NCBI RefSeq assembly: GCF_000429785.1
Contig: NZ_KE386953.1
Coordinates: forward strand, 124,001 to 188,000
DNA length: 64,000 bases
Direction of reading: 5' to 3'
From: Chitinibacter tainanensis DSM 15459
GTDB lineage: Bacteria; Pseudomonadota; Gammaproteobacteria; Burkholderiales; Chitinibacteraceae
Position numbers and translations under genes: made by a program. The notes under the pieces were generated by a model that ran no database searches, was not told where the DNA came from, and saw only the letters and a program-made list of their open reading frames with translations. This document shows positions 58,041 to 64,000 of this stretch, one piece after another (the stretch's first letter is position 1; the number at the start of each line of letters is the position of its first letter).

Positions 58041-58099
58041 CTACCCCCTTTCCTACCCCCGATATATGATTTCAGGGGGTAGATCGTAAATGGGGGTAG
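58041..58099. repeat. Arm-type repeats near the integrase start
   Basis: CTACCCCC is found at 58041-58048 and 58053-58060 (12 bp apart) and in inverted form GGGGGTAG at 58075-58082 and 58092-58099, the last one just before the integrase ATG. They are likely integrase arm sites or a self-repression operator. Confidence 0.65.
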
Positions 58100-58102
58100 A
58101 AC

Positions 58103-59374
58103 ATGCCACGCGCCAAGACTGAACCAGCCAGCAAAAGCATCAATCGACTCACGCCGTTAGAGGTAAAAAACGCCACGCCCGACGAAGGCAAAAGCGAGAA
58201 AAACCTCAACGATGGCGGCCGCCTGTATTTGGTGGTCACCGCCACCCGTAAACGCTGGCAATTCCAGTTTGGCCTTCACGGCAAAATGTACAAGCAATGG
58301 CTGGGCGAGTACCCCAAAGTCACCTTGGCACAAGCGCGCAAGCTGCGCGATGAAGCCGCCAAGCTGGTAGATGAAGGCAAAGACCCGCGCATCGAAAAAC
58401 AAATCGCCAAAGCGCACGCCAAGCTATCTAGCGAAAACACCTTTGAAGCCATAGCGCTGGAATGGTTTGAAAAAGCGATGGCCGATAAATCGCACAGCCA
58501 CCGCGAGCGCACGCTCAATCGTCTGCAAACCGATATTTTCCCTTGGCTGGGCAAGCGGGATATTGCCACGATAGAAGCCCCTGAATTATTGGCTTGCCTG
58601 CGCCGTATCGAGGAAAGGGGCGCAATCGAAACCGCGCATCGTGTGCGCTGGTCATGCGGCAAAGTGTTTGCCTATGCAATGGCCACAGGCCGCGCCAAGG
58701 GCAACACTGCCGATGTATTGGCGCAAAGCGATGTACTGCAAAAGCCAATTAGCAAGCCCTTCCCCACCATTAGCGACCCTGCCGAAGTAGGCCACCTGCT
58801 GCGCGCCATTGATAGCCTGAATGCCACCTTGGTTGTTAAATGTGCCTGCCAGCTAGCCCCGCTGGTGTTTACCCGCATTGGCGAGCTACGCAAAGCCGAA
58901 TGGCAAGAAATCGATTTCCCGCGCAAGCAATGGCGCATTCCAGCCGAAAAAATGAAAACCCGCGCCCCGCATATTGTGCCGCTATCGGCGCAAGCGCTGG
59001 CCATCTTGCAAACCATACAGCCACTCACTGGCCATAAACGCTATGTGTTTGAAGGTGGGCGCAGTAATGACCGCCCAATGAGCGAAGCCGCGATCAATAA
59101 CGCCTTGCGCCGCCTAGGCTATGGCAAGGAAGAATTTACAGGGCATAGCTTTCGCAAAATTGCCTCAACACTGCTGAATGAATCACACCTCTGGCATCGT
59201 GACGCGATTGAGCGCCAACTTGCCCACGGCGAAAAAGACACGGTGCTGGCCACCTACAATCACGCGCAGCACTTGCCCGAACGTACCGAGATGATGCAAT
59301 GGTGGGCTGATTATCTGGATAAATTGAAGGTTGGTGCGGATGTGATCCAGTTTCCCAGCAGACGTTTCGCTTAA
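58103..59374 (+). CDS. int: Tyrosine-type integrase, P4 family
   Basis: A 423-aa phage integrase. The N-terminal DUF4102/arm-binding domain is about residues 1-100 (NLNDGGRLYLVVTATRKRWQ). A core-binding SAM-like domain follows, then the catalytic domain with the arginine region FTRIGELRKAEWQEID, the HxxR region FTGHSFRKIASTLLNES and the C-terminal tyrosine in LATYNHAQHLPER. It would recombine the island at the ssrA 3-prime end. Its start is preceded by repeated GGGGGTA motifs, which suggests that the protein controls its own expression. Confidence 0.95.
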   Translation: MPRAKTEPASKSINRLTPLEVKNATPDEGKSEKNLNDGGRLYLVVTATRKRWQFQFGLHGKMYKQWLGEYPKVTLAQARKLRDEAAKLVDEGKDPRIEKQIAKAHAKLSSENTFEAIALEWFEKAMADKSHSHRERTLNRLQTDIFPWLGKRDIATIEAPELLACLRRIEERGAIETAHRVRWSCGKVFAYAMATGRAKGNTADVLAQSDVLQKPISKPFPTISDPAEVGHLLRAIDSLNATLVVKCACQLAPLVFTRIGELRKAEWQEIDFPRKQWRIPAEKMKTRAPHIVPLSAQALAILQTIQPLTGHKRYVFEGGRSNDRPMSEAAINNALRRLGYGKEEFTGHSFRKIASTLLNESHLWHRDAIERQLAHGEKDTVLATYNHAQHLPERTEMMQWWADYLDKLKVGADVIQFPSRRFA

Positions 59375-59419
59375 AAATATATACGCCCCAAAATCTCATC
59401 AAATATATGCGGGAATGCC

Positions 59420-60259
59420 ATGAACACAAAAATTCCAGAACGTCTGTACTACAACTTAACTCAAGCTGCGGCCAAACTTCAATGCTCAGAAGATGATTTA
59501 TTGCATTTCTGTGCAATTGGCCATCTCGAGCTATCGGTGGCTCTTGACCTCCCTTATCTGTACATTCAAAGCTTTGAGAATTTTAATCCCAAAGCTTTAA
59601 AATCCCTTTGCTACTTCCCTGATTCGACTATTTTCTTTGCTCCAATTCATCCGCTCGATGCTCTAAATCTAGAATGTACGGGAGAGTCAAAAGCAGGGAT
59701 CGATTTTGAATGTATCATCGAACCCATACATCTAAGTAAATCGCTAAAAACCACATATTCTTGGGAAGTGTTTGGCAAAAAAACGCCAACTGAAAAGATT
59801 CTTTTTCTCAAACAAGTATGTCCATTCGACTGGTGCTCAGATACGGCCGAAGGTGCAGTTGATGTAACAAATGGAGTAGAAGGCGATACTCGTTTCATTC
59901 AAGATGAAGCCGAGTGTAATATGCACCGCGAATATATAGAGGCCAATGAGATTCGCCTACACAAGGGAAATCTCTTTGTGATGGCAGATTCTTTGAACGA
60001 ATTCATGAATAGCAGCCCGCCAAAAAAAAGACGGATTGAACATGGAAACACAAAGCGTTTTTCATCCGTTCGAGAGCAAATACTTGCAGTAGCGTTGGCA
60101 TGCAAACATCACTTTCCTGATGAATGCAAAACCATAGCTGCGTGGCAAAGAACAATAGATCAAAAGTGGCCGCTTTATTGCGCGGATCAACTCGAGCCCC
60201 CACTTAAACCATCAGGCATCGAGAATTTACTATCTGAAGCATTAAAAATCACAGACTAA
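59420..60259 (+). CDS. Uncharacterised island protein
   Basis: A soluble 279-aa protein with AT-rich codon use unlike its neighbours in the island. The N-terminus has a helix-turn-helix-like LTQAAAKLQCSEDDLLHFCA, and the C-terminal part includes REQILAVALACKHHFPDECK, a pattern of small helical domains. Several cysteines are scattered. It is a cargo gene placed directly after the integrase. The family is not recognised, so no function is offered. Confidence 0.6.
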   Translation: MNTKIPERLYYNLTQAAAKLQCSEDDLLHFCAIGHLELSVALDLPYLYIQSFENFNPKALKSLCYFPDSTIFFAPIHPLDALNLECTGESKAGIDFECIIEPIHLSKSLKTTYSWEVFGKKTPTEKILFLKQVCPFDWCSDTAEGAVDVTNGVEGDTRFIQDEAECNMHREYIEANEIRLHKGNLFVMADSLNEFMNSSPPKKRRIEHGNTKRFSSVREQILAVALACKHHFPDECKTIAAWQRTIDQKWPLYCADQLEPPLKPSGIENLLSEALKITD

Positions 60260-60378
60260 AATTACTATGCCGATAGTAAATATTTAGTCTCGAGACTACC
60301 TAAATCACTTAATTAAATAATGCCTCCCATGCATCGCCCTGATGCATGACGTTCAACCCTGACGTAACCGGAGGCACT

Positions 60379-60573
60379 ATGCCCAATACACCTTTAATTT
60401 TTCGCATCAATGCGGCCGCCGCCTCGCTAGGCCTAAGCCGCGCCACGATCTACCGCCTTGCCCAACGGGGCGAGCTAGAGCTGGTAAAACTATCCCCCAA
60501 CACCAGCGGCATTCCAGCCGAGAGCCTGCACGCCTACCTCGCCCGATGCACCCAAGCGACCAAGGAGGCCTAA
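60379..60573 (+). CDS. AlpA-like DNA-binding protein
   Basis: A 64-aa protein with a helix-turn-helix of the AlpA/excisionase type: INAAAASLGLSRATIYRLAQ followed by RGELELVKLS. The ATG at 60379 is preceded by GGAGG at the right distance, so the longer frame starting at 60346 is rejected. AlpA-type proteins control excision or gene expression of such islands. It begins a closely packed run of five rightward genes. Confidence 0.72.
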   Translation: MPNTPLIFRINAAAASLGLSRATIYRLAQRGELELVKLSPNTSGIPAESLHAYLARCTQATKEA

Positions 60574-60576
60574 GCG

Positions 60577-60882
60577 ATGAGCAAAAAAAATCGCCGCCAC
60601 CACGCGGGCAACGACGACAAACAGCATCGCCAGCTTAAGCGCACCGATAGAGTCGCGCAACAAGATCGGCTTGAACTTGCACTCAGCACAGGCACGAAGA
60701 ACACCTTTGAGCTACGCGACTTGCATAACATCTTGCACCCCGCTGGGCGTATTAAGGAACTGAACGAGCAAGGCGCAGAAATCCACGTTGAACGCCGCCG
60801 CGCAGTCGACCGAGATGGGCGCGAGCATTACGGCATTGCGCATTACACCCTCATCAAACGTCGCCCAAAGAAGGAGCAATGA
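60577..60882 (+). CDS. Small helix-turn-helix-like basic protein
   Basis: A 101-aa basic protein. The middle part (RLELALSTGTKNTFELRDL, then HPAGRIKELNEQGAEIHVER) resembles a winged helix of the HTH_39 kind used in phage and island regulators. It starts 3 bp after the AlpA-like gene and overlaps the next one by four bases, so the genes are co-translated. The specific role is unknown. Confidence 0.6.
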   Translation: MSKKNRRHHAGNDDKQHRQLKRTDRVAQQDRLELALSTGTKNTFELRDLHNILHPAGRIKELNEQGAEIHVERRRAVDRDGREHYGIAHYTLIKRRPKKEQ

Positions 60883-61565
60883 TCATGGCTTACCTGATTC
60901 CAGTACCTGAACACGATTTTGATCTGATCGGCAGCACCAGCGAACCATTGCTTGATTCACGACTGCTGGCATGCAAATTGGGCGTAAAACATCGCCACCT
61001 GTTACGCCGAATTGAGCAACATTACTCGGATTATGCAGCGCTAGGGGTAATGCGCTTTGAAAGCGCAAAACCTCAAGTGCTGGGCGGCAGGCCTGAACGC
61101 TTTGCCTTTCTCAACGAAGATCAAGCCATGCTGGTGCTGACCTACACGCGCAATACGCCCGAAATTCGTGCCATGAAAGCCTGCTTGATTCAGGCCTTTG
61201 GCGAAGCACGCCGCGCATTAGCAGCCCGCAATCAGCAATACCTACCCTCGTATCGCCATGCACACCAAGCAGCAAGCCAGCTTGCAGAATATGCCCAGCA
61301 ACACGGCAGCACCACGCCAGCCCAAATGCACCACATCAACCTTGAAAAGCTGGTGAATAAAACCATCGGTATCGACAAGGGGCAGCGGGCAAGCCTGAAC
61401 ACAGCGCAACTCACTACGCTGGGCTGCTGCTATGTATTGGCGGCCGAGAGTGTGCAACATGCGCTAGCCGCTGGTGCTGACCACAAGCAGGCCTATCAAG
61501 CTGTCAAAGCCAAGCTGGCCATGTTTAAGAGCTTGTTCATGCCTGCTAGTTTATTGGAGGGTTAG
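60879..61565 (+). CDS. Rha-like phage regulatory protein
   Basis: A 228-aa protein. The N-terminal part (SRLLACKLGVKHRHLLRRIE, then RFAFLNEDQAMLVLTYTRN) is typical of the pRha/Rha regulators found in prophages and satellites. The C-terminal part is helical and alanine-rich (AADHKQAYQAVKAKLAMF). It starts with ATG at 60879, overlapping the previous stop, with a second ATG at 60885. Its regulatory target is unknown. Confidence 0.72.
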   Translation: MIMAYLIPVPEHDFDLIGSTSEPLLDSRLLACKLGVKHRHLLRRIEQHYSDYAALGVMRFESAKPQVLGGRPERFAFLNEDQAMLVLTYTRNTPEIRAMKACLIQAFGEARRALAARNQQYLPSYRHAHQAASQLAEYAQQHGSTTPAQMHHINLEKLVNKTIGIDKGQRASLNTAQLTTLGCCYVLAAESVQHALAAGADHKQAYQAVKAKLAMFKSLFMPASLLEG

Positions 61566-61567
61566 CG

Positions 61568-62035
61568 ATGGCGGGCAGCAAAGCCAAAGCGGCCGCGCTG
61601 CGCGATCTGAAAGAGGGGCGTGAAAAAGGCCTATTCATGCCCCTGCCAATGGTCGTGATTACGTCCGAGGAATTTGCTGCACTTAGCCCTTATGCCGTGA
61701 AGTTGCTATTTGATTTAGCCAGCCAGTGGCACCCGAATCGCAATGGTTATTTATCGGCAGCATGGACACTGATGCAGCCTAGAGGATGGCGCAGCAAGGC
61801 GACCTTGGCCAAGGCGCTGAAAGAGCTAGAGGAAAAAGGCTGGCTCATTCGCACCCGCCATGGCGGCCGTAATCAATGCAGTTTGTTCGCGTTTAGCTTT
61901 TACAAGATCGACGATCACCAGAAAGGCAAGCCGCTGGATGTTCGCCCAACCAGAGTGCCGCTATCGTATTGGCGCAATGAAACGGGACTGATTAAAAACG
62001 CGAACGCTACCCCGCGAGCTGGGGCAATAGCGTGA
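61568..62035 (+). CDS. Winged-helix replication-like protein
   Basis: A 155-aa basic protein starting 2 bp after the preceding gene. It has a helix-turn-helix stretch (LSPYAVKLLFDLASQWHP) and a second (RSKATLAKALKELEEKGWLI) typical of winged helices in replication or replication-control proteins of small elements. The last 26 bp of its coding frame contain the first of three CCCC-N7-GGGG repeats, which suggests that it binds its own downstream region. The assignment as a replication protein is an inference. Confidence 0.55.
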   Translation: MAGSKAKAAALRDLKEGREKGLFMPLPMVVITSEEFAALSPYAVKLLFDLASQWHPNRNGYLSAAWTLMQPRGWRSKATLAKALKELEEKGWLIRTRHGGRNQCSLFAFSFYKIDDHQKGKPLDVRPTRVPLSYWRNETGLIKNANATPRAGAIA

Positions 62036-62099
62036 AAACTACCCCGCCAGATGGGGCACGATTTAAGCCATTAGCCAAAGATTGCCCCACCACATGGGG
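62010..62099 (+). repeat. Three phased CCCC-N7-GGGG repeats
   Basis: Repeats at 62010-62024, 62042-62056 and 62085-62099 share CCCC-RCSASMT-GGGG followed by C. Their starts are 32 and 43 bp apart, close to three and four helical turns, so proteins bound there would face the same side. They may be iterons, operators or small RNA hairpins. Confidence 0.6.
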
Positions 62100-62182
62100 C
62101 AGTCAGCCACTTTTAGCCGACTTTCGTGCCCCGCCTGCTGTACACCCTCTTAGATATTGCCATCTTATGGGAATGACAAACC

Positions 62183-62599
62183 TTAGTAGTGAGTACAGCG
62201 ACCAAAGTAAACAATGTCATTAGTCAGGAACACAAACGGCTTGGTAGGCGATTCAGCATGCTCATTGATCTGCAAGGTGTATATCGCTGAACTGCGACCA
62301 ATTCCCTGCTCTGCACGCATCGTGGTTACCGCTTTAAACCCATTTTCCTTTGAGCCTTGGTCAATAACAACTGGGCGGGTCTGATACGCATTTTTAAGTG
62401 CCCCTGCCATGATGCCGGTATTGCGATCCACAGTGAATTCCTTGCCAAGCGTGATTTTCCTAGCGAACGAAAGCACCGGATCGGCATCAGGGTCTGCACC
62501 ATGAACACGCTCAATTACGCATCGATAGTCTGATAGAGCAAATGCGTGGGAATTGACGCCGACAAATATGGCCAGCAGAACAGACATAGAAGCCCGCAT
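62183..62599 (-). CDS. Putative secreted protein
   Basis: A 138-aa protein starting at ATG 62599: MRASMSVLLAIFVGVNSHAFA is a signal peptide with cleavage after AFA. The mature part starts LSDYRCVIERVHG and contains one further cysteine near the end (YFGRCTHY), so a disulfide is possible. The longer frame up to 62668 is rejected because the signal peptide fixes the start. It is read against the other island genes and may be a cargo gene. The family is not recognised. Confidence 0.6.
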   Translation of the reverse strand: MRASMSVLLAIFVGVNSHAFALSDYRCVIERVHGADPDADPVLSFARKITLGKEFTVDRNTGIMAGALKNAYQTRPVVIDQGSKENGFKAVTTMRAEQGIGRSSAIYTLQINEHAESPTKPFVFLTNDIVYFGRCTHY

Positions 62600-62724
62600 A
62601 TTGGTTTTAAAACCCTTCGCAGAATGAATGAAGAATAACTGTACACTAATGCAAATTGCGCAGCCCATTAGGCATTGGAAATCTGCGTAGATTTTGCCAA
62701 ATGATTTCGTGAAAAAGGTGAACC

Positions 62725-63363
62725 ATGGGCGGCATTGGTAGTGGTCGGCATTTTTACTTTGGTGGCAAAGCTAAAACCAGCGATTACCGGCTTGTTGATA
62801 TTCGCCGCTGGCAACGTGATGGTCTGTTAAATGGATCAGCATTCACTTGGTCTTGGTTTCGTGACGGTCAAAGTGTTGCCAGCATCTATGTCAAAGCCAC
62901 CGAGCGTGCGATCAAACTACAGTACCGCATCAAACGTGATGGCGATTGGCAAGATGTAAATTCTGAGATTGGAATCAGCAAGACTGCCTGCCATTTAGGC
63001 GGGGCGCGCTCTTGGTTTATTTGCCCCTGCTGCGGCCGCCAAGCAGCTATTCTGTACATCGGCAAAGTGCCAGCCTGCCGCAAGTGTTACCAACTCTGTT
63101 ATGACAGCCAAAGCGAAAGCACCCTAGATCGGCAAATTAGGCAACTCGATAAACTGAGGGCGCAACTGGGCTGGCCAGCGGGCTTTTTAAACGGCGAAGG
63201 TGGTAAACCCAAGGGCATGCACTGGAGCACCTACAATCGACTCTACAACCAACACACGCAACTAGCAGCACAAGCTGAACGACACTTTGATGAGGCGTTT
63301 AACATAGTTACCCAGCGCGCAGACAAAGCAATGGCCGCGTACAAAAAGCGCCGTGCGATGTGA
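62725..63363 (+). CDS. Zinc-ribbon-like protein common in genomic islands
   Basis: A 212-aa protein with the conserved start MGGIGSGR, a beta-rich N-terminal part (YRLVDIRRWQRDGLLNGS), and a zinc-binding centre: CPCCGR (about residues 99-104) and CRKCY (about 118-122). A basic helical tail follows (KAMAAYKKRRAM). Proteins of this shape occur in many proteobacterial islands but have no established function. DNA or RNA binding is plausible. Confidence 0.7.
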   Translation: MGGIGSGRHFYFGGKAKTSDYRLVDIRRWQRDGLLNGSAFTWSWFRDGQSVASIYVKATERAIKLQYRIKRDGDWQDVNSEIGISKTACHLGGARSWFICPCCGRQAAILYIGKVPACRKCYQLCYDSQSESTLDRQIRQLDKLRAQLGWPAGFLNGEGGKPKGMHWSTYNRLYNQHTQLAAQAERHFDEAFNIVTQRADKAMAAYKKRRAM

Positions 63364-63381
63364 GCATAGCGAGGTACATAC

Positions 63382-63401
63382 CTACCCCCATATCTACCCC
63401 C
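63382..63401. repeat. Arm-type repeat pair near attR
   Basis: CTACCCCC is found at 63382-63389 and 63394-63401, 12 bp apart with a 4-nt spacer. The pair at 58041-58060 at the opposite end of the island has the same orientation and spacing. Confidence 0.7.
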
Positions 63402-63458
63402 TTTATTTTGTACTTAGCCAACAAAACCAGCAAAAATAAGCATTACAAAGGTGAATTT

Positions 63459-63471
63459 AACTCCCCCCACC
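63459..63471 (+). other. Island attachment site attR
   Basis: AACTCCCCCCACC is identical to positions 57906-57918 in ssrA. Sequence after this point (CCAATACTC) differs from the ssrA end, so this is the right border of the island. Confidence 0.75.
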
Positions 63472-63481
63472 CCAATACTCA

Positions 63482-63515
63482 ATGAAAAAGCCCTGATTTA
63501 TCAGGGCTTTTTCAT
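63482..63515. terminator. Bidirectional terminator after attR
   Basis: ATGAAAAAGCCCTGA (63482-63496) is perfectly complementary to TCAGGGCTTTTTCAT (63501-63515). It lies just outside attR, so it may have been the original terminator of ssrA before the island inserted. The remaining sequence up to 63630 shows no gene. Confidence 0.85.
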
Positions 63516-63638
63516 TTTAACTGTAGCTCAGTGTACCATTCAATGTACCAGCACGAATTGGCTTTCATTGGACAGTTTCAGAGATATCTGGACGCTCTGC
63601 AATCGACCGGCAAATTAAAATAGCTAAAGTGAACAGAG

Positions 63639-64000
63639 AGGGTGTCCTAAATTTTGTGTAAACGGTCATTTGGCAGGAAACTGCCGTATTGTCCGGAGAC
63701 ACCATGACGCCCCCAAAGCACCCCATTCCTGATGAATTGATCACAGACCTGCTTGCTAACTACCAAAAACCCGAAGACCTCATCGGTGAGCAGGGTCTGC
63801 TCAAGTACCTGACCAAACTGATCGTCGAAAAAGCCCTCGATGTCGAAATGGCTGAGCATCTCGGTCATGGCAAAAACCAGCCAGTCAGCAACACCAGCGG
63901 CAATACCCGCAACGGTCGTAGTCGTAAAACGCTCAAAGGTGAATTCGGTGAGCTGCCAATTGAAGTGCCACGTGATCGGCATGGCACTTTCGAGCCACAG
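63639..64000 (+). mobile_element. Left part of an IS256-family insertion sequence
   Basis: The transposase gene is preceded by GAGGGTGTCCTAAATTTTGTG, a typical left end of IS256-like elements, starting at about 63639. The element runs off the right edge, so the right inverted repeat and the target duplication cannot be checked. Confidence 0.75.
63704..64000 (+). CDS. IS256-family (Mutator type) transposase, N-terminal part
   Basis: Ninety-nine residues are visible. The sequence LLKYLTKLIVEKALDVEMAE followed by HLGHGK and SGNTRNGRSRKTLK is the classic N-terminal pattern of IS256 transposases, and GELPIEVPRDR leads into the catalytic domain. The catalytic Asp/Asp/Glu residues lie beyond the window. 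Whether this copy is intact cannot be judged. Confidence 0.92.
   Translation, partial: MTPPKHPIPDELITDLLANYQKPEDLIGEQGLLKYLTKLIVEKALDVEMAEHLGHGKNQPVSNTSGNTRNGRSRKTLKGEFGELPIEVPRDRHGTFEPQ

Larger units (their letters stand above)
57906..63471 (+). mobile_element. Integrated genomic island at ssrA
   Basis: About 5.5 kb bounded by the 13-bp direct repeat. Integrase lies next to attL, as is usual. The island carries small regulators, a replication-like protein with iteron-like repeats, a secreted protein and a zinc-finger protein. It has no conjugation or phage structural genes, so it resembles a satellite or a small integrative element that depends on a helper. Paired CTACCCCC sites near both ends support integrase-mediated recombination. 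Confidence 0.75.

Noticed and set aside
63364-63640. A tRNA gene near CTGTAGCTCAGT
   Set aside because: Only the D-arm-like motif is present; no anticodon or T-arm pairing follows.

Overview
The window reads as the chromosome of a Gram-negative betaproteobacterium, most likely from the order Neisseriales. This is an inference from the overall look of RecA, AlaS, NrdAB, UbiG, RoxA/YcfD and the tmRNA tag (ANDETYALAA), not from a database match. Housekeeping genes are GC-rich and closely packed. Two accessory stretches are visibly AT-richer or carry mobile-element genes.

Layout. (1) 1-18.3 kb, core: a secreted protein, uup (ABC-F), a PAS sensor kinase, prfC, dadA, a second PAS sensor kinase that lacks the phosphoacceptor histidine, recA-recX, alaS, DUF1653, a YedI-like and a YdjM-like membrane protein, and a TerB/DUF697-like protein. 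Many genes are followed by clear hairpin terminators. (2) 18.4-24.7 kb: an uncharacterised gene, a repeat block, a gene interrupted by an in-frame amber codon, a DUF5677-like protein, a membrane protein and a WYL-domain repressor. (3) 24.8-31.2 kb: four overlapping genes forming a Wadjet/MksBEFG-like SMC anti-plasmid system. The order is C-B-A-D (SMC ATPase, MukE-like, kleisin, TOPRIM nuclease), with a short TOPRIM subunit and a divergent BrxR/CapW-like repressor. (4) 31.3-38.1 kb: a Tn7-like transposition module on the opposite strand (TnsA, TnsB, TnsC, TniQ/TnsD) plus an Xre regulator. The TniQ protein carries about six helix-turn-helix units in a row. (5) 38.4-44.9 kb: sbcD-sbcC and an OLD-family ATPase/TOPRIM nuclease. 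(6) 45-57.5 kb, core: nrdB, a lipoprotein, an adenine-deaminase-type gene, a repeat block, nrdA with an NrdR-like box, slyD, a Bcp-like peroxiredoxin without its catalytic cysteine, roxA, an alanine-rich lipoprotein, mtaD, ubiG and gph. (7) 57.6-63.5 kb: the tmRNA gene ssrA and an integrated island of about 5.5 kb. The island has a tyrosine integrase, small regulators, CCCC-N7-GGGG iteron-like repeats, and matching pairs of CTACCCCC arm-type repeats at both ends. A 13-bp att repeat bounds it. (8) 63.6 kb to the end: the start of an IS256-family insertion sequence.

How it fits together. Regions 3 to 5 look like a genome-defence and DNA-end-processing neighbourhood. The Wadjet operon would restrict plasmids, the Tn7-like genes offer a means of movement, and SbcCD and OLD act on DNA ends or foreign DNA. 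The transposon ends could not be found by eye, so it remains unproven that the defence genes are transposon cargo. The most unusual signals are the Wadjet variant, the multi-HTH TniQ, two enzymes missing their key catalytic residue, the repeat hairpins with changed but still complementary arms, and the paired arm sites and iterons of the ssrA island.
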